This document shows positions 1 to 10,432 of a DNA stretch of 64,000 nucleotides, in pieces. Under the pieces are notes generated by a model. That model worked only from the letters and a program-made list of their open reading frames with translations. It did not search any database and had not been told where the DNA came from. Made by a program: the position numbers and the translations under genes. How positions within the stretch are numbered: position 1 is the first letter of the stretch; every line of letters starts with the position of its first letter. Source of the stretch: Alnus glutinosa (Eukaryota; Streptophyta; Magnoliopsida; Fagales; Betulaceae); the NCBI RefSeq assembly GCF_958979055.1, contig NC_084893.1, positions 22,634,987 to 22,698,986 of the forward strand. Reading direction: 5' to 3'.

Positions 1-295
1 GAGGTGTGCACAGAGACAGGTGTCGCGCATATATGCCGACACCTGTACAATGACGTGGGTGGACGTTAGTTTTGGACGGAAAATTAGACGGAGGTACCAT
101 TTCCGTCTTTTCATATACCACCGATACCAAATTTGATAAAAAGTGAAACTGAGGGGGCAAAAAATAAAGGTCGTAAAGCATAAGGGGCAAATATGTATTT
201 AACCCTTCAATTAATAATAAAACTACATGACTCAATCAATTCTTGTTTCATCCCGCGTCACTTAGCCAAGGAGTTATATTTTAAAAGAGTCTTTT
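1..295. other. Repeat-derived AT-rich DNA, no gene
   Basis: No coding sequence is visible. The wording around 60-215 (a stretch about a deduced constant followed by a run on cDNA-like AT-rich DNA) resembles one arm of the long inverted-repeat MITEs seen elsewhere in this window, but the partner arm would lie outside the window, so no element is called. Confidence 0.3.
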
Positions 296-410
296 AGTGA
301 CGTTTAAAGCTTAAAAAACGTCACTAACCGTTTTATGACGTTTAGTTAGTGACGTTTGAACGCCACTAAAAGTTTTGTGTCGTTTCTATTCAAACGACAC
401 TAAAATTTAG
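296..410. repeat. Cluster of short inverted repeats (GTGACGTTT/AACGTCAC)
   Basis: Several copies of AGTGACGTTT, AACGTCACTA, GTGTCGTTT and AAACGACAC alternate in both orientations over about 115 bp. A matching pair (GTGTCGTTT and AAACGACAC) recurs at 1439-1492. Arrays like this are typical of the subterminal regions of CACTA or Mutator-type DNA transposons. The two clusters could be the two ends of one roughly 1.2-kb non-autonomous element, but I could not find terminal CACTA motifs or a target duplication, so the element call is inference. Confidence 0.4.
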
Positions 411-699
411 TTTGGACAACACTATACTATAATTTCAAAAATAAAAATTTCTAAAACCTAACTCCTTAATTAAATTAAATACGCTAAATCCCTTTTAAGT
501 TTTGATTCTGGATTGATTTTTTTTTTTTTTTTTTGGGTGATTGACCAAATAGGTAGGATTTATTAGAGAGGAAGGTTGGGTTGGTTTGTGATGAGTGCAA
601 TTGGGTAATTTGATAGTGATTAGTGGATGGAAATCTTAGAGTGAGAAAATGGGTTTAGAGAGAGAATGAAAGAAAAGATAAACAAAAAGAATATAAAGA

Positions 700-1009
700 C
701 AATAGCGGAATAATTAAATAAGAACAAAGATTTTACGTGGTTCGGTCTATAACTTACATTCACATGATAAAATAAAGCTCAAATGACTACATTATGTTTT
801 TATTCCTTGATGTCCTTTTCTCAATATATACATTAGACTCTTATTTATAAGAGAGTTTGGGTAAATAAGTATAATAATTAAATCAATGAGATTTGATTGA
901 TTTGATTACCATCAAATCTAATTACAAACAAATTAATCAGATTTAATTGATTATATATATATAAGATAACAATAATTACAATAAATCTCTAAAATCAAAT
1001 CTCCTAACA
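700..1009 (-). mobile_element. Copia-type LTR-like fragment
   Basis: Read on the minus strand, the segment opens with TGTTAGGAGATTTG, has a TATAAATA box at 849-842 and then the motif GACCGAACCACGTAAA, a hallmark of the R/U5 part of many plant Ty1/copia LTRs. A similar arrangement is present at 9840-10140. The downstream end and a target duplication were not found, so it may be a partial solo LTR. Confidence 0.35.
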
Positions 1010-2149
1010 TATGGAGAATATATTATTTAACAGAGAGTGAGGTTGAGAGAAAGGTGAGGTTGCAGGAGAGGGAAGGAGGCGTGGCGAAGAAGAAGATCAG
1101 GAAAAGAAAGGGGAAGAAAATAGAAAAAAGAAAGGGGCCGGGGAGATCGAGAAGAAGGGAGAAATGTAAAGGAAAAAAAAAAAATAGGGAAATTAATAAA
1201 TAATTGAGGGATTTATAGTAAAGAAAGAAATTAAGGGGTATAAATTTTTAACACCTTTGCTCAATGATCCCACTTCCTTTTCGTGCCAGAAAATTAGGGG
1301 AGGGCTGTGTGCTTTGCGGTCTATTTGCATGAAGAGAGGTGTGAAGAAAAAGAAAGGAGATGAGTCCATTTTTATAAACGAGTGAGGGAGTTGGGATATG
1401 AATCTTCCCCTTTGTAATATGTATTTTTAAAAAATTAGTGTCGTTTAAACAGTAAACAACGCCATCTAGCATCATTTTGTACAAACGACACAAAAAAAAA
1501 AAAAAAAAAAAATACTAGAGACGGGTTTTGCTTTTGAAGTGTGTATTTCTTTTGCAGATGTGCCTTGGAATAAATGAAATTTGAAAGCTTAAATGTTACG
1601 TGAATGATTTTGCAAACACGCAACGTGATAGATTTTACTTTTTAGATTCTGAGAGAATTCAAAACATTTTTCAAACACATGGTTTGAAATTAATTCTGTT
1701 TTTCTTTATTAATTGATCACCCTTTAAATATGGGACTACATAAACTACATAATTCAAACTGAATCAAACTAAAAAACTTGGAGATAAACTTCTACAATAA
1801 ACAATAGAAACACCATAGTACTATAAATAATTAAAAGACCGACTTAGATAGATAACTACAACTATCCTTATATAATTAAACTACTCGTACCCTAAAATAA
1901 GCTAAAACTAAAATAACTTCTTCATGAGATATTTTGTCTTGGTAAAGTCCTCTAGCATGCAAATTCTAATACCATAACATCAAATCTCAGCTTTATATAC
2001 GTTACAAGCACAAACTCACTGAACTAGATGATCTAGGCGAGGGAAAGGCAGGAAGCATTTATGCAGTGGGTGGAATGTACAATTTTTTTTTTTTTTTTTT
2101 TTTGGGGGGTGGGGGAAGTATAAAGTGCGAAGAATTCATAAAAAGAGAG
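1010..2149. other. Intergenic, no recognisable gene
   Basis: Purine-rich tract (1025-1180), the second GTGTCGTTT/AAACGACAC inverted-repeat cluster (1439-1492), a poly(A) run at 1491-1511 and a poly(T) run at 2083-2103. Short open frames here are low-complexity and show no protein family resemblance. Confidence 0.4.
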
Positions 2150-2319
2150 TAATGCTATATAATTAATACATGACTACCATATAATTTGATGTGATAGTAA
2201 AAATCAGTCATTAGATCAGCACTTGTAAAAAAAAAAATAATAATAATTAAGGGTTGATTCTTACTGTCACGTTATCCAAGTTGTATGATAATCGTATAGC
2301 AGTCTACTAAATAGTATTA
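2150..2319. mobile_element. Foldback MITE candidate
   Basis: The left half (TAATGCTATATAATTAATAC, then GTGATAGTAAAAATCA) is matched in reverse complement by the right half (TAATACTATTTAG, then GTGACAGTAAGAATCA), so the 170 bp would fold on itself. No clear target-site duplication is visible. Confidence 0.45.
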
Positions 2320-2352
2320 GTCTGTCCAAAAACATACATATTCTAGTCTTAT

Positions 2353-2877
2353 GGGAAAAGTACACAACTACCATTCAATTGTCAATGTGCCCTCCAAATT
2401 ACCAATTGTGTCAATATTCCCCTTAAACTATCAAACAATGTCAATGTCTCCCCAATGACAAAAATAGCATTCATAAAATTATAAAAATTATTAAAATTAT
2501 ATAAAAACAAAACAAAAATTTATTTTTTAAAAAAATTAAAAAAATAAAAAAGTAATAAAAAAAATAAAAACCAAGGTTTTCCATTTTTTATTTTTTTAGT
2601 TTTAGATTTTGTTTTATATAATTTTCAGTTTGGGCTAGCTCCTTGGATTTTCATTTTTCTTATTCTTTTTTTTTTTTTTAGTTTTTTTTTTCGAATTCAT
2701 AATGATATATTTGTCTTATTGAAACTTTTTAATGGTTATTTTTGTCTTTTTATTGACTTTAGGGGGGACATTATTGACATTTTTTTGGTAGTATAGGGAG
2801 ACATTAATACAATTAGTAGTTTGTGAGGCACATTGACAATGAAGTGGTAGTTTGAGGAGGATACGTGTATTTTTCCC
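2353..2877. mobile_element. MULE-type foldback MITE, family A copy 1
   Basis: Long terminal inverted repeats begin GGGAAAAGTACAC and end GTGTATTTTTCCC; both arms carry repeated wording (CAATTGTCAATGTG and CACATTGACAATG, for example) for about 100 bp. It is flanked by 9-bp near-identical sequences TAGTCTTAT (2344-2352) and TATTCTTAT (2878-2886), the length expected for Mutator-like insertions. No coding capacity. Two further family members lie at 23785-24208 and 39933-40675. Confidence 0.75.
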
Positions 2878-2979
2878 TATTCTTATATGGAACATGATTT
2901 AGAACATTTTGAAGGATTCCTAACCATTTTATTAATTAGCAAGTTAGCAACCAAGCAACTTTGAAAACTTTCTTGTAAA

Positions 2980-3138
<159 letters not shown>

Positions 3139-3343
3139 GTTTTATTTAATCGATCAAAAATTTTCTAACTATTTCCACTTTCACATTTAATTCTGAGGTG
3201 TGTCTATGCATGAAATCTCCTCTTTTCCCATGATAATTGCTTCCAATTGCCTCCAAGGAGGCAAATCTCCTGCATGTACGTGTCTTTTGGCATCAATATG
3301 TACATCTGCTTAATAAGTTCCATTTGAGCAAGCTCTAAATTGT

Positions 3344-3349
3344 TTTATT
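3344..3349 (-). terminator. Candidate poly(A) signal of the class IV aminotransferase gene
   Basis: AATAAA on the minus strand, about 175 bp past the stop codon at 3526. Position and motif fit a plant polyadenylation signal; no transcript evidence is available. Confidence 0.4.
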
Positions 3350-3525
3350 CAGGACTGTTTCACTTCTTCATACAAGTTCAAAAAACAAAACAAAGAAGAG
3401 GCAAAGTCGACAATGATGATCAGGCCTTTTCAAACAAGCAACAACAAGAATAATGAAGCATCTTAAAGCAAGATGAAACCACTCTTTCAGCCACCGAATT
3501 TGATCGATCTTCTTGGGTTTGTAAT

Positions 3526-6117
3526 CTACACATAGGGAACAGGTATCCTCTGCGTTTCAGGGCCTGCTACCATATCTTCCCAAAGCAGATTGGAGAGCTC
3601 CATTGTCAATTCCCCCACCTTCCCTGTTAGGAAATACCAAATATATATCAGAATTCCTTAGACAACATCTCATTCATCAGTAGCTAGCATTGTTGATCAA
3701 ACACAACAGAACGTACAGCTAACTTTTTTTCAATTTTCTTTTTGTTTGATTCTATTCTTAATAGTTGATCATTACCCCCATTAGCTAACCTTCATAATTT
3801 CTTACCGTTTCCAATGGGTTGTTCATCCCACATGATGATTGGCAATATAGGCAGCGTGCTTCCAACAAACATCATTTCAGCAGCACCTTTGGCTTCCTCC
3901 ACTGTTAAATTTGCAGTTCTCATGCCTTTTAGACGCCCTTGATCAACCAACTTGGGGACAAGTTCCATGAGCCTTTTCACAGTGCACCCAGTGAGGATCT
4001 TATCAAAGGAAGGCAAAAGAAGCTCCTTATCATGGTTTATAAAAGCAACATTCACATTTGGACCTTCAGCAATATAACCTTCCTCATCAAGCCAAATGGA
4101 AGCAGATGCTCCCTGCTCCTCAGCTTCCATCTTTGCAAGCACATTTGGAAGGTAGTTTACATTCTTCATTGTTGCAAATTCAGGCGACTTCATGGGGACA
4201 GTGGATGTTATCACTTTAACCCCTTCTTTGCACTGAGGGAAGTCGTCATCTATGACTACAGCATAGAATGCTGATGTTGGGCATGCCGTAGGTGAGAGCA
4301 AGAAATCCCCAGGGCCCGTACTTAACCAGTATCTCAGAGTTCCTTTCTTGCACTGAGATGCTGCACTCAGCTGAACAAGAATGCTTCGAAGAGCTGAGCG
4401 AGGGAATGGAGAGGAGATCTTTGCTTTTGAAGCTGATCTGAGGAAACGGTCCAAGTGAACATCCAGCTCATAAAGGTATCTGCCGGAATCAAATAAATCA
4501 TCAATTACAGCCCCAACTGTACACATATCTGAATAAAAGAGATAACTAAAGTTTATTGAGAAGCTAGGAGTGTGACGTCACACATCGCCTCCGGAGTATA
4601 GAAATGAGAATGTACTTATATGTTGTTGGAAATAATTCCATTCAAACTAGTCCAAAAAATCATGAGCCTTCGGGTTAACATCAGCCCAAGAAGAAGAGAC
4701 AGCATTACTCCAGATAAAGTTTCATCCCAGGTGGTAAATGTTAAGTAGCGAAGATAGCATAACTCCCGAGATAGCCCAATCCGGGGAGGTAGATACCAAG
4801 CAGCTATTCCTGAGGATAGCTAACAAGAGGTTTAGTCAGATTGGATCCTGGAAATGCAAACCTCTCGGGACTGAGGTTCAATTTAACTAGCAAAGGCTCG
4901 GGACAAGCCTGTCCCAAGAACTCAGATATTAACCGCATTCCAAGGAATCCAAATGAGAAGCCACGATATAAAGATAGATGTTACAGTTCAAAGATCTTGC
5001 CCAATCCCTGAAAATACGAGATTGAATTGAGATAAAGCCTGGATTTTCAGGAGAGGATCTCACTAGCTTGGAGGATAATGAGGAAGGATCCCGAGATTAA
5101 GGGAGAGAGGAGCCCGAGTTTGAGTCAAACTCTAGTTGCGCTCCCAATGCTCATCAGGCAGCCTATAAATAGGCCATACCCCAGATATAAAATAGAGATT
5201 GAACTTTTTAGAATTAAGCAGACTTTTTCTAATAGAAGCTAACGTAAGTATCAGAGCAAGACCCCCGGAAGGGTCTTTTAGTGTTTGTTCTTTTGCAGAG
5301 ATATTGAGGGGCCTAAGGAACGTGCACTGTTCACGCCATACCGGAAACTGTATTAATATATGTATATTCGCACCCTTTTTGACACAACGCGTTTTAAAGC
5401 TGTGATGGTCATGAACCTATAAGAATTCCGTAGTTAAGGGTTCTTATGTGAGAGACAAGAGTGTTTGGTTCACAGAAGCTAATATCGAATAATATTGTGC
5501 CATATATTGAGGATGGGTTGTTACAAGAAATGCATTAGAAGTTGATGTAAATGTAGAAGATGACTATATCATGCTTACCCGTCTACTATAACAGCTGTGT
5601 CAAATACACCATGGCCCCGATGAACCATGTGATCATCTATTGGAATTACCATCATGGCAGGATCAAGAATAATTCCACCAAATATGCTGGAATACATTGC
5701 TGGGTATGGTTGCTTTTTCACTGAACTCCACTTCTCGTGCAGCTTTTCAATCAACTAATTGATGCAATAATATCAATGGAAAAGTATATTAATTTGTGAC
5801 ATTCAAAACAAGATGGATTAGATTGAAACTTGGCATATAAAAAGTTAGAGATACATTTCAAATCGATCAGATATATATTGGTCATTTCTAGAGTCCTCAC
5901 CTCAGATGATGATGAGAAGACATGCACTTTAAATTCACTGCCATTTCCAACCTTCAAAGCATCTTCACGGGAAAATGGTATAAAAGCAACAACAAAATAG
6001 CAGCGCATTAACTCTAAGGATCATCACAATCAAAGAAATCAGAAATGACCCACAAAAAGAAAACAAGAAGAGAGTGAAACCTGATTTCAGATCAGAAGCA
6101 GAGCTACTATTTTCCAT
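3526..6117 (-). CDS. D-amino acid / branched-chain aminotransferase-like protein (fold-type IV PLP enzyme)
   Basis: Five exons on the minus strand: 6117-6081, 5962-5901, 5754-5579, 4479-3806 and 3623-3526. They total 1047 nt and encode 348 aa; every intron is GT-AG and every phase closes. The family transfers amino groups between amino acids and 2-oxo acids using PLP. The family N-terminal block ending VHRGHGVFDTA is at about 73-83. The presumed PLP lysine is K197, within ATMKNVNYLPNVLAK. E230, in IAEGPNVNVAF, matches the conserved PLP-contacting glutamate. The GSTLPILPI block is near 298-306. No transit peptide is obvious, so a cytosolic enzyme is plausible. The start is the only ATG before exon 1 joins in frame. 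The closest relatives I recall are plant proteins annotated as D-aminoacid aminotransferase-like. Substrate (D-amino acid, aminodeoxychorismate or branched-chain) cannot be decided. Intron 3 (about 1.1 kb) holds LTR-like DNA. It lies upstream of, and in the same orientation as, another aminotransferase gene. Confidence 0.92.
4567..5400 (+). mobile_element. LTR-like insertion in intron 3 of the class IV aminotransferase gene
   Basis: This stretch differs in texture from the rest of the intron. It has moderate GC, repeated CCCGAG/CTCGGGA-type wording, a TATAAATA box at 5164-5171 flanked by GCC/GGC, then an R/U5-like segment. That layout fits a plus-strand solo LTR or small TRIM. TG...CA termini and a target duplication could not be fixed, so the limits are approximate. 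Confidence 0.35.
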
Positions 6118-6192
6118 GGCTTTCAAGAGAGAGAAAAAAAAAAAAAAAATAGAGACTACAGCAGTGGTTCAGTGAGAAACAGAGGTGGTGGA

Positions 6193-6202
6193 GATATATA
6201 TG
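6193..6202 (-). promoter_or_regulatory. Candidate TATA box of the class IV aminotransferase gene
   Basis: CATATATATC on the minus strand lies about 75-85 bp before the ATG. It is followed by a CT-rich leader typical of plant 5' UTRs. No other TATA-like motif is closer. Confidence 0.4.
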
Positions 6203-6358
6203 AGAAGGGGATGAGATAACTCATGAGACGATATGGACTATGTTTGCTTGTCATTTGGGTAATAAAGTAATGACCATGAATAGAAAACTATGTAATGGAG
6301 GGGTACCACATTTGGCGTCAGCCGGCCGGTTGCAATTTGTTTTGAAGTGCTTTGTAGG

Positions 6359-6565
6359 CAATGGCGGACCTACATGGGGGCTAGGGGGCCCTGCCCCCCC
6401 AACCCCCAGAATTTTTCTCAAAAAAAAAAAAAAAAAAATTTCGAAAATAAATAAAATAAAATAAAATTTTGCCCTTAATTTTGTTTACTTTTTTAGGTTT
6501 GCCCCTCCAAATTTTTTTTCTTTCAATTTGGCCCTCTCATATTTGCAAGGCTGGGTCCGCCACTG
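6359..6565. mobile_element. hAT (Tip100-like) MITE, 207 bp
   Basis: Terminal inverted repeats CAATGGCGGACC and (reverse complement of the right end) CAGTGGCGGACCC. Flanked by a perfect 8-bp duplication TTTGTAGG (6351-6358 and 6566-6573), the hAT hallmark. The interior is homopolymer-rich with no coding capacity. It sits just upstream of the promoter region of the class IV aminotransferase gene. Confidence 0.88.
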
Positions 6566-7348
6566 TTTGTAGGCCAATACAAACTATAAACCAATAGAAT
6601 TTGGTGACTTGACTTCTGTTATATATAGTTGTTGAATTTGAAAGGCTAACTGTTCGAATAGAAAATCTATAAAAATCTTTACGGGTGAGCTGTCCGAGAC
6701 TTACTCGAATATTGTTAACAATTTGAGCAGAAAAAATAAAAGCTCTTATAAAACCAAGTAGGTGAGTTGCTCGATACCTGCTTGATAAATGAATCCTATA
6801 AGAGCCTTTTTTATATTTGCAGTCCAAATTACTAGCACCCGGACATCAAAATTGAATTTGAACCCTTTTTACTTAAGGTTACCCAACCCAAGTGGGAAAA
6901 AAGAGGTGAACATAGCTTTATTTCTTTTCCTTTTTAAGGGTAAAACATTCTAGGACGTTTATAGATGAAATTATTTTTAAAAATATTATTCAATTTTTGG
7001 TTGTTTTTTTACTTATTACCTTGAAAATGTTTCTATTTAAAGCATTTTTCATTGTTTGGTTTGCATGAAAAATATAAAATCATTTAGATCTAAAGTTTCA
7101 AACAAAGTTTACTTAAATAGCCTCAAAACTTTCTCATCCTGATCACCCACCTGAGCATACTTATGTACTATAAGAGTACTATAAGTTCTCTCTTGTGAAA
7201 ATTGATCAAATTAAATTGAATGATTACCAAAATCTATCTTTGTGTGAATCAAATCAAGATTTTGGAGATCGGCCTTTCAAACTGAGTTAAAGTGAATCCC
7301 AAATTTTATTGCTCACCCAAATTAAATAATGTTTTCTTTTATGATTTA

Positions 7349-7623
7349 AGGGTGCGTTTAGTATTGCGATTTCACATACAAAAAATGTAATTTTAATCAA
7401 AATCGCAAAAAATAAATCGTTTTTAATTGCAATTTAAAAGCGCAAAAAAAAAAAAAAAATCTGTTTTTTAAATCACTAGCAAGTGATTTTTTTTTCCTTT
7501 TAATAAAAAAAATATATATATATTTTTTAAAGGCCAAACAGTTAACTAGATTTTTAAAAATCACGTTTTCAAATAGTACTTTTTAAAATTGCTACTTTGA
7601 AATAGCAAACCTAAACCGACCCT
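7349..7623. mobile_element. MITE with terminal inverted repeats, 275 bp
   Basis: The left end AGGGTGCGTTTAGTATTGC pairs with the reverse complement of the right end AGGGTCGGTTTAGGTTTGC. The interior is AT-rich and non-coding. The 8-bp flanks do not match, so superfamily assignment is open; wording near 23.4-23.6 kb (CAAACGCAC) may be a relative. Confidence 0.55.
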
Positions 7624-7687
7624 GAACGTGGTGGGTTGATCAACAAAAATACCGGAAAAACTGTCTCGTGTTTCAAACCGAGTTAGT

Positions 7688-7979
7688 GTGATATTTCACC
7701 CAAAACTAGAGTAAGAGTTATCTCAAAGTTAGAGTAAGAGTTATCTCTAAGTAGTTTATTTGTATTAGGAATTTCTTTTCTGATAAAGGTATGAGTTTAT
7801 TTTTAATTCTATGTATTTGTAATTCTCTTATTTATATAAGTGAGTGATTAATAAAAAGTAAGCAGAATTAATCACAAGCATTGCGTTTGAAAAGGTCTAA
7901 ATTTTCCAAAATTTAAGGTTTAAACTCTCTCCAAACCTAAAATCTATCCCGTTATGTGTTTGCGAAATTATTCACGAAC
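7688..7979 (+). mobile_element. Copia solo-LTR-like fragment
   Basis: The TTTATATAAGTGAGTGATTAATAAAAAG segment (about 7830-7860) and the CA end at 7979 resemble the U3/R/U5 of small plant copia LTRs. No primer site follows, so it would be a solo or partial LTR. The left limit is a guess. Confidence 0.25.
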
Positions 7980-8799
7980 AATTGCCCCCAAGTATGGCCA
8001 AGAGATATTAATAAATAAATAAAAGTATGGCCAAGAGATAAGACAAGTCTGGTTAGCATTTTTAGAAGCAAATGCTTTGTTCCTACTCCTTTTTGGCACT
8101 TTCTGGTTGGCATCTGTTTCCCACATTTGGGATAGATAACCATTGTCGGAACTGGTGCTCAAACTTTTTAAGTTTTATATATTTATATTTGTAATATATT
8201 TTTAATTTTTATTAAGAGTGACACGTGTCGTAATCTTATTGGCACTGACGTGGCACCTAATAGAATCTGTCAAAATTTTTAACGAAATTTGACTCCGGAG
8301 AGCGATTTGTCATTTAGGCCAACCAGATAGACCAATGGTTCAATTTTCCCAAAAGAATACGGTAGGTTCTATATTTGTATTGAAAAATTCAGGTGTCAAA
8401 ATTTGGTTTTTGGATTGTATTGTTTAGGTTTGAGTTAAGGATTATTGGTCCAGGATAGGAAGAATTCAACTTTATGAATTCAGATCAACACAAATCTAGT
8501 CATAGTAAAACAACCATTCTATTGATTCCTAGATTGGATGAAGACAATTTTAATAGCGTTGAAAAGATTATTCAAATGTCTACAACTTTGTATTTCACAA
8601 AATATTTGCAATTCTAATATTTATTAGGTTAAAACGAGCTGTCCATAAAAGTCTAAAAAACTGGTACAAAATGCATCGCAAAGTGTTTTAATCCTAAACA
8701 AACTTGGCCTAAAAACCTATGTTTTCTCCATACCCATATAAGCCTAATGACCTACAACTTTCATTAGACTTGGAGACTATTTTTCATTTTTCTTGGAGA
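7980..8799. other. Intergenic, no recognisable gene
   Basis: AT-rich DNA. The motif GACACGTGTCGTAATC / GACGTGGCACC around 8220-8255 recalls the centre of long inverted-repeat MITEs, but the arms are not clear. No conserved open frame. Confidence 0.35.
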
Positions 8800-8988
8800 C
8801 ATGGACGGAATTAGTAATTTAACTTTAGGGGGATTTTTTTTTTTTTTAAAAAAAAAAAAAGGTGGCCAAAATAAGATTAAAAAAATAAGACCTAAAACGA
8901 TTTTTTTTTTGAACAAATTTAAAATTAAAAAACATTTTTGAACAAATTTTTTTTGGAGGCCCCCACCAACCCCCTAGTTCCGTCTTTG
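8800..8988. mobile_element. hAT (Tip100-like) MITE, 189 bp
   Basis: Ends CATGGACGGAATTAG and (reverse complement of right end) CAAAGACGGAACTAG. Flanks are CTTGGAGA (8792-8799) and CTGGGAGA (8989-8996), 7 of 8 matching, as expected for an aged hAT target duplication. The interior is homopolymeric A and T. Confidence 0.75.
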
Positions 8989-9019
8989 CTGGGAGAGTCT
9001 CTAAAACCTCATAGCGTTA

Positions 9020-9790
9020 GAAATTATTTTCCTTTGGAACCCTAAACTCTTCCTGGACCCCCGACGACTTAATTTCTCGTGAAAAAACCTTAAAAATTTA
9101 AGATGGGTTATGCTCGGTCGACCAAGGATCGACTGAGTCTTCGGTGAAGTGCTCACTAGCTTGAGCTCAATGGTCGAATGAGTATCGATCGAGCCTTTGG
9201 CCGAGTGCTATCAGGTACTCCCTAACTTTCACTCGGTCGTTCAAGGGGCTGCATATTAGTCTTCTCAGTCGAAAATCACCTCAAAACCCTATTCTTCCAC
9301 CTCCTTGCCCCCAAACAAACGCCTATGCTACTCAAACACAATTCAAAACAAATCAAACACAACTCCAACTTGTTTCAATTCTCACAAAACTCTAACCCTA
9401 ATTTTCACTAAACACAACCTCATCACAAGCCCTAAACAAGCCCATTCTCTAAATCAACCCATATATCATTAGTCCAAAATGCCCAACACTACCAAAGGAA
9501 CAAGCCATTTCAACCCTACACAGTTCAAAAGCATCAAACACCCACATGTTCCAAAACCCTAATAAGCCAACTCTATCATTTATACAACAACCCTTCCAAA
9601 CACTTTACACAACCCATACTCAACCAACAATTCCACACAAATCACAACCCAATCTCCACATTACTTAGCAAATCAACCACTACAACTCAATACAATCCCA
9701 AACATGTGATTAAGCCCAATAAACCAAATTCTTGACTCCTCTTTACCAAAATCCTAGCTCTATCACTGACTCGAGAAATTTGCCCACTTG
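9020..9790. other. C/A-rich strand-asymmetric tract, probably retroelement-derived
   Basis: From about 9280 to 9790 the plus strand is almost depleted of G and consists of A/C-rich words (CAAAACAAATCAAACACAAC type). It follows a segment with repeated GGTCGA/TCGACC words (9110-9260). Such asymmetric leader sequence is common in plant gypsy LTRs and untranslated regions. No coding frame or element boundary was found. Confidence 0.3.
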
Positions 9791-9839
9791 AGCATTTGAC
9801 ATTTCTTCTGGAACTTCTCTACTTTTTTATTTAAATATT

Positions 9840-10140
9840 TTACATAAAGTAAAGAGATGGAAGCAAAGAAAGACAGACACGTAAATTACATGGTTCGGCC
9901 ATAGGCCTACATCCACAAGTGAAAGCATGAAAGCCTTACAGGCTACATTTTTTCTTAATAAAGTTGACTGTATATAAGGCTCTATTTATAGAGCTATACC
10001 AAAAAAAAAAAAAAAAAAAAGAATAATTTCATATGTAAACAAATCTCTTAAATTAGGGTAAACAAATCAAGCCATTTATCACAAATGATTTCGATCCTTA
10101 TCCATCTTGTAGCTCCAATACCATATGGAGACATTCAACA
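9840..10140 (-). mobile_element. Copia-type LTR-like fragment
   Basis: On the minus strand it begins TGTTGAATGTCTCC at 10140, has a TATAAATA box at 9990-9983 and the motif GGCCGAACCATGTAA further down. That is the same architecture as 700-1009. The distal end and a target duplication are unresolved. It lies about 300 bp past the stop codon of the tyrosine aminotransferase-like gene. Confidence 0.4.
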
Positions 10141-10432
10141 AAGTGTTGCTGTTCATGATTAAGCACATTAATGTGCTTTAGGTTTTGGCTTAAGTAGATC
10201 TTAATTAACTAAAATGAGCAAGATTTGGCACATGATCAGTTATTAGGATTAATAATTTAGCATAATTGATCACTATTATGAAGTGTTTTACAACTTTGAG
10301 GGAGACAGTTCGCATCTGCTAAACATGGCTATTCTTACTGAAATATTTTGTCCACTATAAACACAAGTTTGTACTGTGAACGTTTGGAAGAAGATTTTGA
10401 TGACAGTGGCTGACTTCAATTGTTTAGTGTCT

